64,000 nucleotides of DNA from JBAXQQ01 sp037131695 (GTDB lineage Bacteria > Armatimonadota > Hebobacteria > CAIYQO01): NCBI GenBank assembly GCA_964638715.1, contig CAZWZF010000002.1:62001-126000 (forward strand). Reading direction: 5' to 3'. The translations under genes were made by a program, and so were the position numbers. The notes under the pieces were generated by a model. The model searched no databases. It saw only the letters and a list, made by a program, of their open reading frames with translations, and was not told where the DNA came from. This document shows positions 9,610-17,588 of this stretch, in pieces; the first letter of the stretch is position 1; every line of letters begins with the position of its first letter.

Positions 9610-10344
9610 GTGGAAAATAATAATCAGGAAATCCTGTTTAAAATCAGAAATCTTAATAAAGAATTCAATATGGGTAAGATTTGTGTTAAGGCTCTCAGCG
9701 ATGTAAGTCTTGATATATTTACAGGCGAATATCTATCAGTAATGGGGCCATCTGGTTCAGGTAAAAGTACTCTGTTCAATATGATTGGAGCACTTGATAC
9801 CCCTACATCAGGAGAAATCACTGTTGCCGGTATAGACCTTACCCAATTAACATCAACCCAGTTAGCGTATTTCCGTGGCAATCATATTGGGTATGTATTT
9901 CAATCTTATAACTTGATTCATTCATACACTGCTATAGATAACGTTGCATTGCCATTGTTATTTAGTGGTATTGATTATGCAGATTCTGTTGCTCGCGCAA
10001 AAGATGTTCTTGAGAGGGTAGGGTTAGGACATAGAATGACTCATCGTCCGGATGAAATGTCTGGCGGTCAGCAGCAGCGCGTTGCTATCGCCCGTGCTCT
10101 TGCAAACCATCCGGCTATCATTCTTGCAGACGAACCAACTGCAAACCTTGACTCTATTACCGGTGAAGATATTATCAAATTGCTGAAAGAACTGTCTGTA
10201 GAAGAAGGCGTAACTGTTGTTACTGCAACACACGACCATAAAATGCTGGCTTCATCAGATAGAATAGTATGGATTAAAGACGGTATGGTTGATAGAATTC
10301 AGCTTAGAAGCGAATTAGAAATCGTTATAGGTGGTGTTCATTAG
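9610..10344 (+). CDS. ABC transporter ATPase, LolD/MacB family (second copy)
   Basis: This 244-residue ATPase has Walker A GPSGSGKS, Q-loop FQSYNL, signature SGGQQQR, Walker B IILADEPTANLD and switch ATHDH. It starts at GTG 9610, preceded by GGGAG. It is clearly related to the ATPase at 1716 but diverged in the flanks (TANLD against TGNLD, and different N- and C-termini), as expected if each ATPase serves a different FtsX-type permease of the cluster. It is the last gene of the run; a Rho-independent terminator follows within 20 bases. Confidence 0.93.
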   Translation: MENNNQEILFKIRNLNKEFNMGKICVKALSDVSLDIFTGEYLSVMGPSGSGKSTLFNMIGALDTPTSGEITVAGIDLTQLTSTQLAYFRGNHIGYVFQSYNLIHSYTAIDNVALPLLFSGIDYADSVARAKDVLERVGLGHRMTHRPDEMSGGQQQRVAIARALANHPAIILADEPTANLDSITGEDIIKLLKELSVEEGVTVVTATHDHKMLASSDRIVWIKDGMVDRIQLRSELEIVIGGVH

Positions 10345-10363
10345 ACTTGAATTTCTTATAAAG

Positions 10364-10393
10364 CGCGATTTTACATTGAAATCGCGTTTTTTT
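10364..10393 (+). terminator. Rho-independent terminator of the FtsX/OPT-like cluster
   Basis: An 8-bp perfect stem (CGCGATTT at 10364-10371 with AAATCGCG at 10379-10386) with a 7-base loop is followed directly by seven T residues. It separates the transporter cluster from the hydrogenase operon. Confidence 0.9.
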
Positions 10394-10445
10394 ATCTCAT
10401 TTAATACGATAAAATATATCGATATAATATTACTGATAAAGTTAA

Positions 10446-10469
10446 AGATTGTGAAAAGCAGTACAATCT
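10446..10469. repeat. Inverted repeat in the hydrogenase upstream region
   Basis: AGATTGT (10446-10452) is repeated inverted as ACAATCT (10463-10469) with a 10-base spacer. It lies about 95 bases upstream of the predicted hydrogenase promoter in the 264-base intergenic region 10345-10608. It could be an upstream regulator site; no T-run follows, so it is not a terminator. Confidence 0.4.
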
Positions 10470-10539
10470 CGAAAAAGACAAAGCAAATAGGAAATCGTGA
10501 AAAAAATCGTAAATAATTTTCAAAATCGGTATAATATTG

Positions 10540-10569
10540 TTTACACCCCTAAAATTTTGTGTTTATAAT
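10540..10569 (+). promoter_or_regulatory. Sigma-70-type promoter of the hydrogenase operon
   Basis: TTTACA (10540-10545) and TATAAT (10564-10569) are separated by 18 bases and lie 40 bases before the first hydrogenase gene. An alternative -10 element, GGTATAAT at 10528-10535, lies just upstream. A strong ribosome site (GGGGGA, 10595-10600) precedes the ATG at 10609. Confidence 0.65.
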
Positions 10570-10574
10570 CATTA

Positions 10575-10588
10575 GTGACAAATTTCAC
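10575..10588. promoter_or_regulatory. Putative redox-regulator operator overlapping the hydrogenase transcription start
   Basis: GTGA and TCAC half sites separated by six bases form a palindrome just downstream of the -10 box, where a bound protein would block initiation. The architecture fits both Rex (NADH-sensing; GTGA-A-N4-T-TCAC) and Crp/Fnr-family sites. A site with a 10-of-12 identical core (TGAYAAATKTCA) is found at the hcp promoter. Confidence 0.5.
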
Positions 10589-10608
10589 GATATTGGGGGA
10601 TTTAGTTA

Positions 10609-11091
10609 ATGTCAACCCATAGTTGTAATTGTGCCCAGGATAAAATAGCAGAAATTGTTGCTAAGTTTCCAGGGGGCAGACGAGAAACTCTCATTCCATT
10701 ACTACAAGCAGTACAGGAAGAGTTCGGCTTTTTACCGGAAGAATCATTAGGTGATATCGGCAAACATTTGGGTATTGCTACTGCAAAAGTTTACGGTGTT
10801 GCTACCTTCTATAATCAATTCAGATTAAAACCAGTAGGCAAACATATTGTTCGCGTATGTCGGGGTACTGCATGTCATGTTCGTGGTTCTAAATTGCTTC
10901 TGGATACATTCGCCGGTGAATTAGGCGTAAAACCCGGCGACACTACCCCAGACGGAGAGTTTACTTTAGAAACAGTAGCATGTCTTGGCGCTTGTTCAAT
11001 TGCGCCAGTTGTAACAGTTGACGATGATTTTCATGGCGCAGTACCAACTCGAAACGTCGGGAAAATCATTAAGAAATATCGCGATAAATAA
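10609..11091 (+). CDS. hydC: NAD-linked [FeFe] hydrogenase, NuoE-like [2Fe-2S] subunit (HydC/HndA type)
   Basis: This 160-residue thioredoxin-fold ferredoxin has the NuoE pattern: C-x4-C (CRGTAC) and C-x3-C (CLGAC) about 35 residues apart, plus the helical N-terminal region (LLQAVQEEFGFLPEE) common to complex I 24-kDa-like proteins. It is expected to pass electrons between the flavin subunit and the hydrogenase subunit of a cytoplasmic trimer that oxidises NADH, possibly together with ferredoxin (electron bifurcation), to produce H2, or the reverse. The next two genes encode the partners. Subunit letters differ between organisms, so hydC is used in the Thermotoga sense. Confidence 0.92.
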   Translation: MSTHSCNCAQDKIAEIVAKFPGGRRETLIPLLQAVQEEFGFLPEESLGDIGKHLGIATAKVYGVATFYNQFRLKPVGKHIVRVCRGTACHVRGSKLLLDTFAGELGVKPGDTTPDGEFTLETVACLGACSIAPVVTVDDDFHGAVPTRNVGKIIKKYRDK

Positions 11092-11106
11092 GGGAGCGCA
11101 TAAAAG

Positions 11107-13119
11107 ATGTCTATTGCTTATACATTATTAGATCCATGTTGTACAAAATGTACGCACAATGAAGAAAATCCCTGTGTTAAATATATTGATTGCCGCAAAT
11201 CAGGGCCATTATGCCATGAAGATGCTGAATGCAGTGCAAAGTTGAATAAAGCACGTAATGTAGCAATGCATATTCAGGAAAAGGCCATAATTTATGTCGG
11301 TGCAGGTACATGCGGCTTAGCTTCCGGTATGGATGGTGTTTTACCTGCATTAAATAGCAAGCTTAAAGAATATAGCTCAGCAGTAGAAATTAAGGAAGTT
11401 GGTTGTTTTGGCCTTTGCCATCGCGAACCGATGATGGATATTAAAAAGCCTGGTCGTCCTCGACTTTGTTTTGATGGTGTAAGTATTGATAAAGCTCTTA
11501 CTATAATTGACAAATATTTAATAAATGATGAAATTCCTGTTGATATGGTAATGGGTTATATTGATTCGCCAGACGCAGCATCAGATAGTCCTGAATATAA
11601 AATGCCTAAATTGCATGATATGCCAATGCTGCAAAAACAACGCAGAATTGTATTACAAAATTGCGGCATTATCAATCCTGATTCATTATCTGAATATATT
11701 GCTCGTGGCGGGTATACTGCTTTATCAAAAGCACTGGCAGCTAAAGATGATGGCCAGATGGTGCTGGATGAAGTATTAAAGAGTGGACTGCGCGGTCGTG
11801 GCGGCGGTGGATTCCCGACTGGCAAAAAATGGCAATTAACCCGCATGCAGAAGAATACCCCAAAATATTTAGTATGCAATGCGGATGAAGGCGATCCCGG
11901 TGCATTTATGGACCGTTCAGTTTTAGAAGGTGATCCTCATCGTGTTATCGAAGGGATGCTTCTTGCTGCTATGGCTATCGGTGCTACTTATGGTTATATT
12001 TACTGCCGTGCTGAATATCCATTGGCTATAAAACGTGCCTTGTATTCCATTGAACAGTTAGAAAAAGTCGGTTTGCTGGGTGATAATATTCTTGGCAGCG
12101 GATTCTCTTTCCATTTGAAATTAAAACAAGGTGCCGGCGCATTTGTTTGTGGTGAAGAAACCGCACTGCTGGCTTCTATTGAAGGAAAACGTGGTATGCC
12201 AAGGGTTCGACCACCATATCCCGCACAAAGTGGTTTGTGGGGTCAGCCAACCTGTATCAATAACGTAGAAACATTCGCAAATGTCGCTGCAATTATTGAT
12301 AATGGCGGTGAGTGGTTTGCTTCGGTAGGGACAGAACGAAGCAAAGGCACCAAGGTATTCGCATTAACTGGAAAAATAAAGAATGGCGGTCTGGTAGAAG
12401 TACCAATGGGTATGAGTATCAGAGAAGTAGTTTTTGATATCGGTGGTGGTATCTTGGATGATAAACCATTTAAGGCTGTACAAATTGGCGGTCCATCAGG
12501 TGGATGCTTGCCTGACCATTTGATGGATACTCCAGTTGATTATGATAGTTTAATTGCAGTTGGAGCGATGATGGGATCCGGTGGTCTGGTTGTTATGGAT
12601 GAAAATACCTGCATGGTTGACCTGGCGCGCTTCTTTATGGAGTTCATCCGCAATGAATCCTGCGGAAAATGCATTCCTTGCCGCGAAGGCACTACCAGAA
12701 TGTTGGAAATATTGGAAAGAATTGTACGACCTTATCGTGATGAAGATACAAACTCAACCCTTGAACGCTTCAAATCAATAACTTTACTTGAAGAATTGGC
12801 GCCGGTAATTAAAGACACATCTCTTTGTGGTTTAGGCCAGACGGCTCCCAATCCGGTATTATCAACACTTCGATATTTCCGTGATGAATACGAAGCGCAT
12901 GTATTTGAACGCAAATGTCCAGCAGGCGCTTGCCGTTCCTTAATGACATTTACTATCGATGCTGATAAATGCAAAGGCTGCACATTATGTGCACGTAATT
13001 GTCCTGCTAACTGCATTAGTGGTGACGTTAAGAAACCTCATGTAATTGATGAGAATAAATGCTTACGCTGCGGTGTCTGTGTAGATACCTGTCATTTTGA
13101 CGCAGTTATTGCGCGATAA
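11107..13119 (+). CDS. hydB: NAD-linked [FeFe] hydrogenase, flavin/NuoF-like subunit (HydB/HndC type)
   Basis: Domains in order in this 670-residue protein start with a Cys-rich N-terminus (residues 11-42, eight Cys). A thioredoxin-like ferredoxin follows (GAGTCG near 69, GCFGLC near 109-113). A NuoF core spans about 190-560, with the glycine-rich nucleotide site GLRGRGGGGFPTG, the FMN region ADEGDPGAFMDRS and the [4Fe-4S] ligands SCGKCIPC plus a later Cys in SLCGLG. Two [4Fe-4S] ferredoxin motifs close it (KCKGCTLCARNC and KCLRCGVCVDTC). This is the NADH-binding diaphorase of the hydrogenase. It lies 15 bases after hydC with a GGGAG ribosome site, and its stop overlaps a potential ATG of hydA. 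The eight-Cys N-terminal extension is the unusual part. Confidence 0.93.
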   Translation: MSIAYTLLDPCCTKCTHNEENPCVKYIDCRKSGPLCHEDAECSAKLNKARNVAMHIQEKAIIYVGAGTCGLASGMDGVLPALNSKLKEYSSAVEIKEVGCFGLCHREPMMDIKKPGRPRLCFDGVSIDKALTIIDKYLINDEIPVDMVMGYIDSPDAASDSPEYKMPKLHDMPMLQKQRRIVLQNCGIINPDSLSEYIARGGYTALSKALAAKDDGQMVLDEVLKSGLRGRGGGGFPTGKKWQLTRMQKNTPKYLVCNADEGDPGAFMDRSVLEGDPHRVIEGMLLAAMAIGATYGYIYCRAEYPLAIKRALYSIEQLEKVGLLGDNILGSGFSFHLKLKQGAGAFVCGEETALLASIEGKRGMPRVRPPYPAQSGLWGQPTCINNVETFANVAAIIDNGGEWFASVGTERSKGTKVFALTGKIKNGGLVEVPMGMSIREVVFDIGGGILDDKPFKAVQIGGPSGGCLPDHLMDTPVDYDSLIAVGAMMGSGGLVVMDENTCMVDLARFFMEFIRNESCGKCIPCREGTTRMLEILERIVRPYRDEDTNSTLERFKSITLLEELAPVIKDTSLCGLGQTAPNPVLSTLRYFRDEYEAHVFERKCPAGACRSLMTFTIDADKCKGCTLCARNCPANCISGDVKKPHVIDENKCLRCGVCVDTCHFDAVIAR

Positions 13120-13130
13120 TGGAGAATAAA

Positions 13131-14891
13131 ATGCCAGAAAATATTAGCTTAACTATAAATGGTCAGCAAGTAGCTGCAAAGTCGGGACAAACCATATTGC
13201 AAATATGCCGCGATAATAGTATCGATGTTCCAACACTCTGTTACATGTCAAATCTTTTCCCCAGCGGTGCTTGCCGCATGTGTGTGGTAGAAGTTGACGG
13301 TGCCAGTGGTTTAGTACCCAGTTGCGCATTCCCTGCCGCAGATGGCCAGGTTGTACATACTCACAGTCAGCGCGCAAGACAGGCCCGCAAAGCGATTGTA
13401 GAGTTATTGCTTGCCAATCATCCGCAGGAATGTTTAAACTGCGTACGCAGCGGTAATTGCGAATTGCAGAAACTGGCACATGACCTGGGTTGCCGTGAAG
13501 AGAGATATGAAGGCGCAAAACGAGAACATCAAATTGATGCCAGTTCAGTATCTTTAATACGCGACCCGGAAAAATGCATTTTATGCGGTCGATGTGTACG
13601 TGTTTGCGAAGAAGTTCAAGGTGTATCTGCCATTGACTTTACAAAGCGTGGTTTCCAAACTGTTATTATGCCTGCATTTGATGCATGTCTGGGAGATACC
13701 AGTTGTGTTAATTGCGGTCAATGCATATTAGTATGTCCTACAGGCGCATTACGCGAACAAAGCTCATTAAAAGAAGTTTTGGATGCCATGAATGATCCTG
13801 AAAAAGTTGTCATTGCCCAGGTAGCTCCAGCTATACGTGCAACAATAGGTGAAGAGTTTGGGATGCCGGCAGGCAGCAGGGTAACCGGAAAATTAGCTGC
13901 CGCATTACGACGTGCTGGTTTTGATAAGGTGTTTGATACTGACTTTGCCGCTGACCTTACCATTATGGAAGAAGGCAGTGAATTAGTATCCAGACTGACA
14001 AAAGGCACTGGACCAATGCCAATGATTACCTCCTGTTCGCCGGGTTGGGTAAAATATATCGAACATTATTATCCTGAATTATTGGATCACTTATCAACGG
14101 CAAAATCACCGCACATGATGTTGGGTACATTGCTGAAAACATATTATGCAGAAAAAATGGGAATTGATCCTGCTAATATGGTGGTAGTATCCATTATGCC
14201 ATGCACTGCAAAGAAATTTGAAGCGCAGCGCCCTGAAATGATGGATAGCGGATACCAGGATGTAGATTATGTGCTGACAACCCGTGAAACTGCACGTTTG
14301 ATTAAATCAAGCGGGATTACTTTTGAAAATCTACCTTCTGAAGATTTTGATGAAGCATTCGGCACTGGTTCTGGTGCTGCGGTTATATTCGGTACAACCG
14401 GTGGTGTTATGGAAGCAGCATTGCGCACTGCTAATTTCTTGTTAACCATGCCCACCGCTGATGTTCCTGATATAGTAACACCTGAAATGTTGGGAAAGGT
14501 CGACTTTACTCCTGTACGTGGTTTAGAAGGCGTGAAGGAAGCGACAGTTGACCTTAATGGTGTAGTATTGAAGGTTGCAGTAGCACATGGTTTGTTAAAT
14601 GCGAAAATAATAGTTGAGCAGATTGCCAAAGGTACATGCGAATATAATTTCATTGAGATTATGGGGTGTCCCGGGGGATGTATCGGCGGTGGCGGAAGTC
14701 CGATGCCGACAAATACCGATATTCGCAAAAAACGCATGGCAGCAATTTATAACGAAGATGAATCGCTGACCTTGCGCGCGTCACATGACAACCCGATAAT
14801 AAAGCAGATTTACGCAGAGTTCTTAGGTGCACCGTTAAGTCATAAATCTCATGAGTTATTGCATACATCATATACCAAGCGCGAAATATAA
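13131..14891 (+). CDS. hydA: [FeFe] hydrogenase catalytic subunit (HydA/HndD type)
   Basis: An N-terminal [2Fe-2S] domain has Cys near residues 37, 48, 51 and 65. It is followed by the His-Cys3 cluster motif (HPQECLNC, then GNC), two [4Fe-4S] motifs (CILCGRCVRVC and CVNCGQCILVC) and the H-cluster domain. The three H-cluster signatures are present: TSCSPGWVKY, MPCTAKKFE and MGCPGGCIGGGG. The usual Ala before the Cys of the third signature is Gly here. About 586 residues is the normal length for the multi-cluster M3 group. I start at ATG 13131 because GGAG lies 6 bases upstream. The ATG at 13119 overlaps the hydB stop and has no ribosome site. Maturation genes hydE, hydF and hydG are not in this window. 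Confidence 0.95.
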   Translation: MPENISLTINGQQVAAKSGQTILQICRDNSIDVPTLCYMSNLFPSGACRMCVVEVDGASGLVPSCAFPAADGQVVHTHSQRARQARKAIVELLLANHPQECLNCVRSGNCELQKLAHDLGCREERYEGAKREHQIDASSVSLIRDPEKCILCGRCVRVCEEVQGVSAIDFTKRGFQTVIMPAFDACLGDTSCVNCGQCILVCPTGALREQSSLKEVLDAMNDPEKVVIAQVAPAIRATIGEEFGMPAGSRVTGKLAAALRRAGFDKVFDTDFAADLTIMEEGSELVSRLTKGTGPMPMITSCSPGWVKYIEHYYPELLDHLSTAKSPHMMLGTLLKTYYAEKMGIDPANMVVVSIMPCTAKKFEAQRPEMMDSGYQDVDYVLTTRETARLIKSSGITFENLPSEDFDEAFGTGSGAAVIFGTTGGVMEAALRTANFLLTMPTADVPDIVTPEMLGKVDFTPVRGLEGVKEATVDLNGVVLKVAVAHGLLNAKIIVEQIAKGTCEYNFIEIMGCPGGCIGGGGSPMPTNTDIRKKRMAAIYNEDESLTLRASHDNPIIKQIYAEFLGAPLSHKSHELLHTSYTKREI

Positions 14892-14902
14892 GGAGAAATG
14901 AA

Positions 14903-15322
14903 ATGCGAGTACAAGAAACCGTTACTGGTACTATCTTGATAATAGATAAGAATGAACGTTTACCACGTGAGAAATCTGTATTTGAAGATGCTGGATTCAC
15001 AGTTATCACAGCTATTAATTCTGAAGATGGAATTAATAAAGTGCGTGAGTTTCATCCTGATGTAGTGATATCTGAAGTAATGCTCGAAAAAGCAGATTCA
15101 GGTTTCGTTTTAGGTTATAGAATGAAACAAGACGATGAACTGAAAGAAATTCCTCTAATTTTGTTAAGTTCAATTTTTGCACAAACCGGTAAAATATTCG
15201 ACCTTAGCAGTCCGGAGTCTCGCCGCTGGATTAAAGCTGATTTATACCTCGAAAGACCAGTAGCACCTGATAGGTTGCTTGCAAAAGTAAAGTCATTTAT
15301 TATTCAGTCCCGCAAACAGTAA
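14903..15322 (+). CDS. Receiver-like protein lacking the phosphoacceptor Asp, hydrogenase operon
   Basis: This stand-alone receiver fold of 139 residues starts with ILIIDKNE. The strand that normally carries the phosphorylated Asp reads VVISEVML, so the site is Glu58. The conserved Lys before the last helix is Arg (ERPVAP). Ser remains at the Thr/Ser switch position (ILLSS). Replacement of both Asp and Lys means classical phosphotransfer is unlikely, and Glu may mimic a permanently phosphorylated state. The gene follows hydA by 11 bases with an AGGAG ribosome site and ends at a terminator, so it is co-transcribed with the hydrogenase. There is no DNA-binding domain; a protein-protein role is inferred. 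Confidence 0.8.
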   Translation: MRVQETVTGTILIIDKNERLPREKSVFEDAGFTVITAINSEDGINKVREFHPDVVISEVMLEKADSGFVLGYRMKQDDELKEIPLILLSSIFAQTGKIFDLSSPESRRWIKADLYLERPVAPDRLLAKVKSFIIQSRKQ

Positions 15323-15327
15323 AATAA

Positions 15328-15363
15328 AACTCCCCTGCAAAAAATGCAGGGGAGTTATGTTTT
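15328..15363. terminator. Bidirectional terminator between the hydrogenase operon and a UroD-like gene
   Basis: A 12-bp perfect stem (15328-15339 with 15345-15356) with a five-A loop lies between convergent genes. T-rich sequence follows on the plus strand (TTTT from 15360), and an A-rich stretch upstream gives a T-run on the minus strand. Confidence 0.85.
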
Positions 15364-16417
15364 ATCTCTTACCGTAAGTATATGCTTCATCATACATGGC
15401 GATAATATTTTCAATCGGTGTATTTGCCTGCATATTATGGCATGATGCTAAAATGTATCCGGTATTGTCACCGGCAAGTACGTCTATATTTTTCCTGACC
15501 TCTGCCCGTACTTCATCAGGTGTTCCAAATGGAAGTATAGATTGATTTTCTACTGCACCGTGAAATGTTATTTGATTTCCATATTTTGCCTTTAATTCTA
15601 CAACATCCATTCCTGGACAATTCCATTGCACGGGATTTAATACATCAATACCCATCTCAATTAAATCTGGAAGGAATTCGGACATAGCACCATCATCATG
15701 GTGAAAAACTTTTATACCAAATTCTTTGCATAAATCTATACATCGCTGCATGTAAGGTTTATAGAATTCCCTGAATGTATTCATTGAAATCAATGGTCCA
15801 GCCTGCGAACCGAGATCGTCAGTTACCTGGGCAAGGTCAATTAATCCATCACATGCTTCAAACATTTTTCGATGATAACTTATAAAAGAATCGCATATTT
15901 TATTTAATAAATAGTGGGTGAATTCTTCATCTTCGTGCGGATCAATTAATGCATTTTCCATCCCGCGCAGTAAAGTGTGGTAATAAAGCATAGCCATGTA
16001 TCCGCATTGTATTATTTTATTTTCGCGTTGTTTCTTCGCATTTTCACGCATGTTGCTGTAGCTGAACCAATCAGCCTGCGGCCAGTTAAATTTTTCTAAA
16101 TCTTCAATAGTAGTTGCTTCTGCCAACGGAAAGTATGATTGTTCATAATATTCACCGGATTCAAATGTCTGTTTTTTATGCCTGCATCCCCAAATGTCTG
16201 CGTATTCATCCGGACCACATATAGGCAAAGTCGGGCCTATATATTCAGCCCCGATACCACCCATACCATCAATATGCAATTCTTGAATAATTTTTTCTGA
16301 ACTGCCAAAATGTTTCTCCAACTTTTTCCATACTTCAGGTGTTGCCCAAATATCAGTAGGTACTCTGTCGTATGGTTGATGATTTATAGCAGCCAGCATT
16401 CTTTCGCGAGAGTTCAT
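15362..16417 (-). CDS. Uroporphyrinogen decarboxylase-family protein (probable methyltransferase-like, not HemE)
   Basis: This 351-residue TIM-barrel protein opens with the family hallmark MNSRERMLAAINHQPYDRVP. The HHDDG and ASCHNMQ segments lie where the cobalamin-methyltransferase members (MtaA/MtbA type) place their zinc ligands. The Arg-rich porphyrin-binding N-terminus of true HemE is not seen, and no haem genes are nearby. An AAGGAG ribosome site lies upstream of the ATG. It is the last gene of a minus-strand run behind a zinc dehydrogenase and a TIM-barrel epimerase. In many uncultured anaerobes such UroD-like genes travel with carbohydrate genes and their substrate is unknown. Confidence 0.8.
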   Translation of the reverse strand: MNSRERMLAAINHQPYDRVPTDIWATPEVWKKLEKHFGSSEKIIQELHIDGMGGIGAEYIGPTLPICGPDEYADIWGCRHKKQTFESGEYYEQSYFPLAEATTIEDLEKFNWPQADWFSYSNMRENAKKQRENKIIQCGYMAMLYYHTLLRGMENALIDPHEDEEFTHYLLNKICDSFISYHRKMFEACDGLIDLAQVTDDLGSQAGPLISMNTFREFYKPYMQRCIDLCKEFGIKVFHHDDGAMSEFLPDLIEMGIDVLNPVQWNCPGMDVVELKAKYGNQITFHGAVENQSILPFGTPDEVRAEVRKNIDVLAGDNTGYILASCHNMQANTPIENIIAMYDEAYTYGKR

Positions 16418-16549
16418 GAAGTTCTCCTTTTGATTTCTTCATACTATTCTTTGATGGTTATCTATTTCCTTTTGATATGGTCTTGATATTGAAAAAATGT
16501 AAATATATTATGGGCAAATATTATACCAGAAATGGATTTAAATTAAAAA

Positions 16550-17578
16550 TTAAATGTCTAATATTACCCGATTAAAAAATGTTTTACCTTCCCGCATCAT
16601 ATGCAATGCCTTCAATGCATCATCTAATTGGTATCGGTGAGTAATCATATTTTTTACATTTAATTTACTTTCTGAGATGGCTTGAAGTGTAGCCGCCCAT
16701 TCATTATATGGTTCCAGTGTGCTGTTCCACGTGCCATGAATAGTTAATTCTTTACGCAATAATTGAGACACTATAGATCGTTCTATCAAGACATCTTTTG
16801 AAGGATTGCCCAGTAATAATATTCGACCATTTTTAGCGGTGAATTTTATTACTTGTTGATAAATCGCCGGTGCACCGGTTCCCTCAACTGCCACATTAAA
16901 CTTTCTATCTTTTAAAACTTCTTCAATCGAAGTCTCCATACTGTTGATGTACTCAGCATCTGGTACAATTTTTCTACCGGCATTTAATTTGTCATTTGAA
17001 ATATCTGCCAATACTACGTTTGATGCACCAAATATGAATGCCCATTGCGCCATCATTAGTCCAATAGCCCCGGCACCGAATATTAACACCGAGTCGCCAG
17101 TAGTTACTTTAACATTGCGCATGCCATGTTGTGCTACTGATGCTGGTTCACAAAGTGCTGCTTCGGCAGCAGAAACACCGTCAGGTGCTGGCACAATATT
17201 CCAATATGGTACTTTAATATATTCTGCAAAACCGCCATCACAACGGGAACCGAAATAATTGTAGCTATCGCATTGCTGAAATCGCTGTTCTAAACATGAA
17301 GGGCATTTTCGGCATGGCAATAATGGGTAGATAGCAGCTATTTGACCAATTTTATATGGACAATTATTTCCAGTTTCAATAATTTCTCCAGCGAACTCAT
17401 GACCGGGAATTAATGGAAACGAATATGTTCCGTCTTTAAATACGCGACTAATATCAGAACCGCATACCCCGGCAGCATTTATCTTAATTATACAGGCTTC
17501 TTCGCCTTTTATTAATGTTGGTGTCGGCACATTTTCAATTCGCAAATCATCTATTGCATGTAAAACAGCAGCTTTCAT
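16550..17578 (-). CDS. Zinc-dependent medium-chain dehydrogenase (sorbitol/galactitol-phosphate dehydrogenase-like)
   Basis: This 342-residue MDR protein has the catalytic zinc region GVCGSDISRVF with GHEFAGE, a structural zinc loop with four Cys (CRKCPSCLEQRFQQC) and a Rossmann motif GAGAIGLMMAQ. The overall pattern is closest to polyol or polyol-phosphate dehydrogenases such as GatD. GGGGA lies 5 bases before the ATG. It is 10 bases downstream of the epimerase gene, suggesting that the two act in one sugar or polyol pathway. The exact substrate cannot be read from the sequence. Confidence 0.85.
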   Translation of the reverse strand: MKAAVLHAIDDLRIENVPTPTLIKGEEACIIKINAAGVCGSDISRVFKDGTYSFPLIPGHEFAGEIIETGNNCPYKIGQIAAIYPLLPCRKCPSCLEQRFQQCDSYNYFGSRCDGGFAEYIKVPYWNIVPAPDGVSAAEAALCEPASVAQHGMRNVKVTTGDSVLIFGAGAIGLMMAQWAFIFGASNVVLADISNDKLNAGRKIVPDAEYINSMETSIEEVLKDRKFNVAVEGTGAPAIYQQVIKFTAKNGRILLLGNPSKDVLIERSIVSQLLRKELTIHGTWNSTLEPYNEWAATLQAISESKLNVKNMITHRYQLDDALKALHMMREGKTFFNRVILDI

Positions 17579-17588
17579 TATTTCCCCA

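Noticed and set aside
12123..12480. Long open frames on the strand opposite hydB, hydA, pgpH and other large genes
   Set aside because: Their translations lack family motifs or ribosome sites and mirror the codon pattern of the well-supported genes on the other strand.
13119..13121. ATG 13119 as start of hydA
   Set aside because: It overlaps the hydB stop without a ribosome site, whereas ATG 13131 has GGAG six bases upstream.
15362..16417. Annotation of the UroD-like gene as haem-pathway hemE
   Set aside because: The porphyrin-binding N-terminal pattern is not evident, methyltransferase-like His/Cys positions are present, and no haem genes are adjacent.
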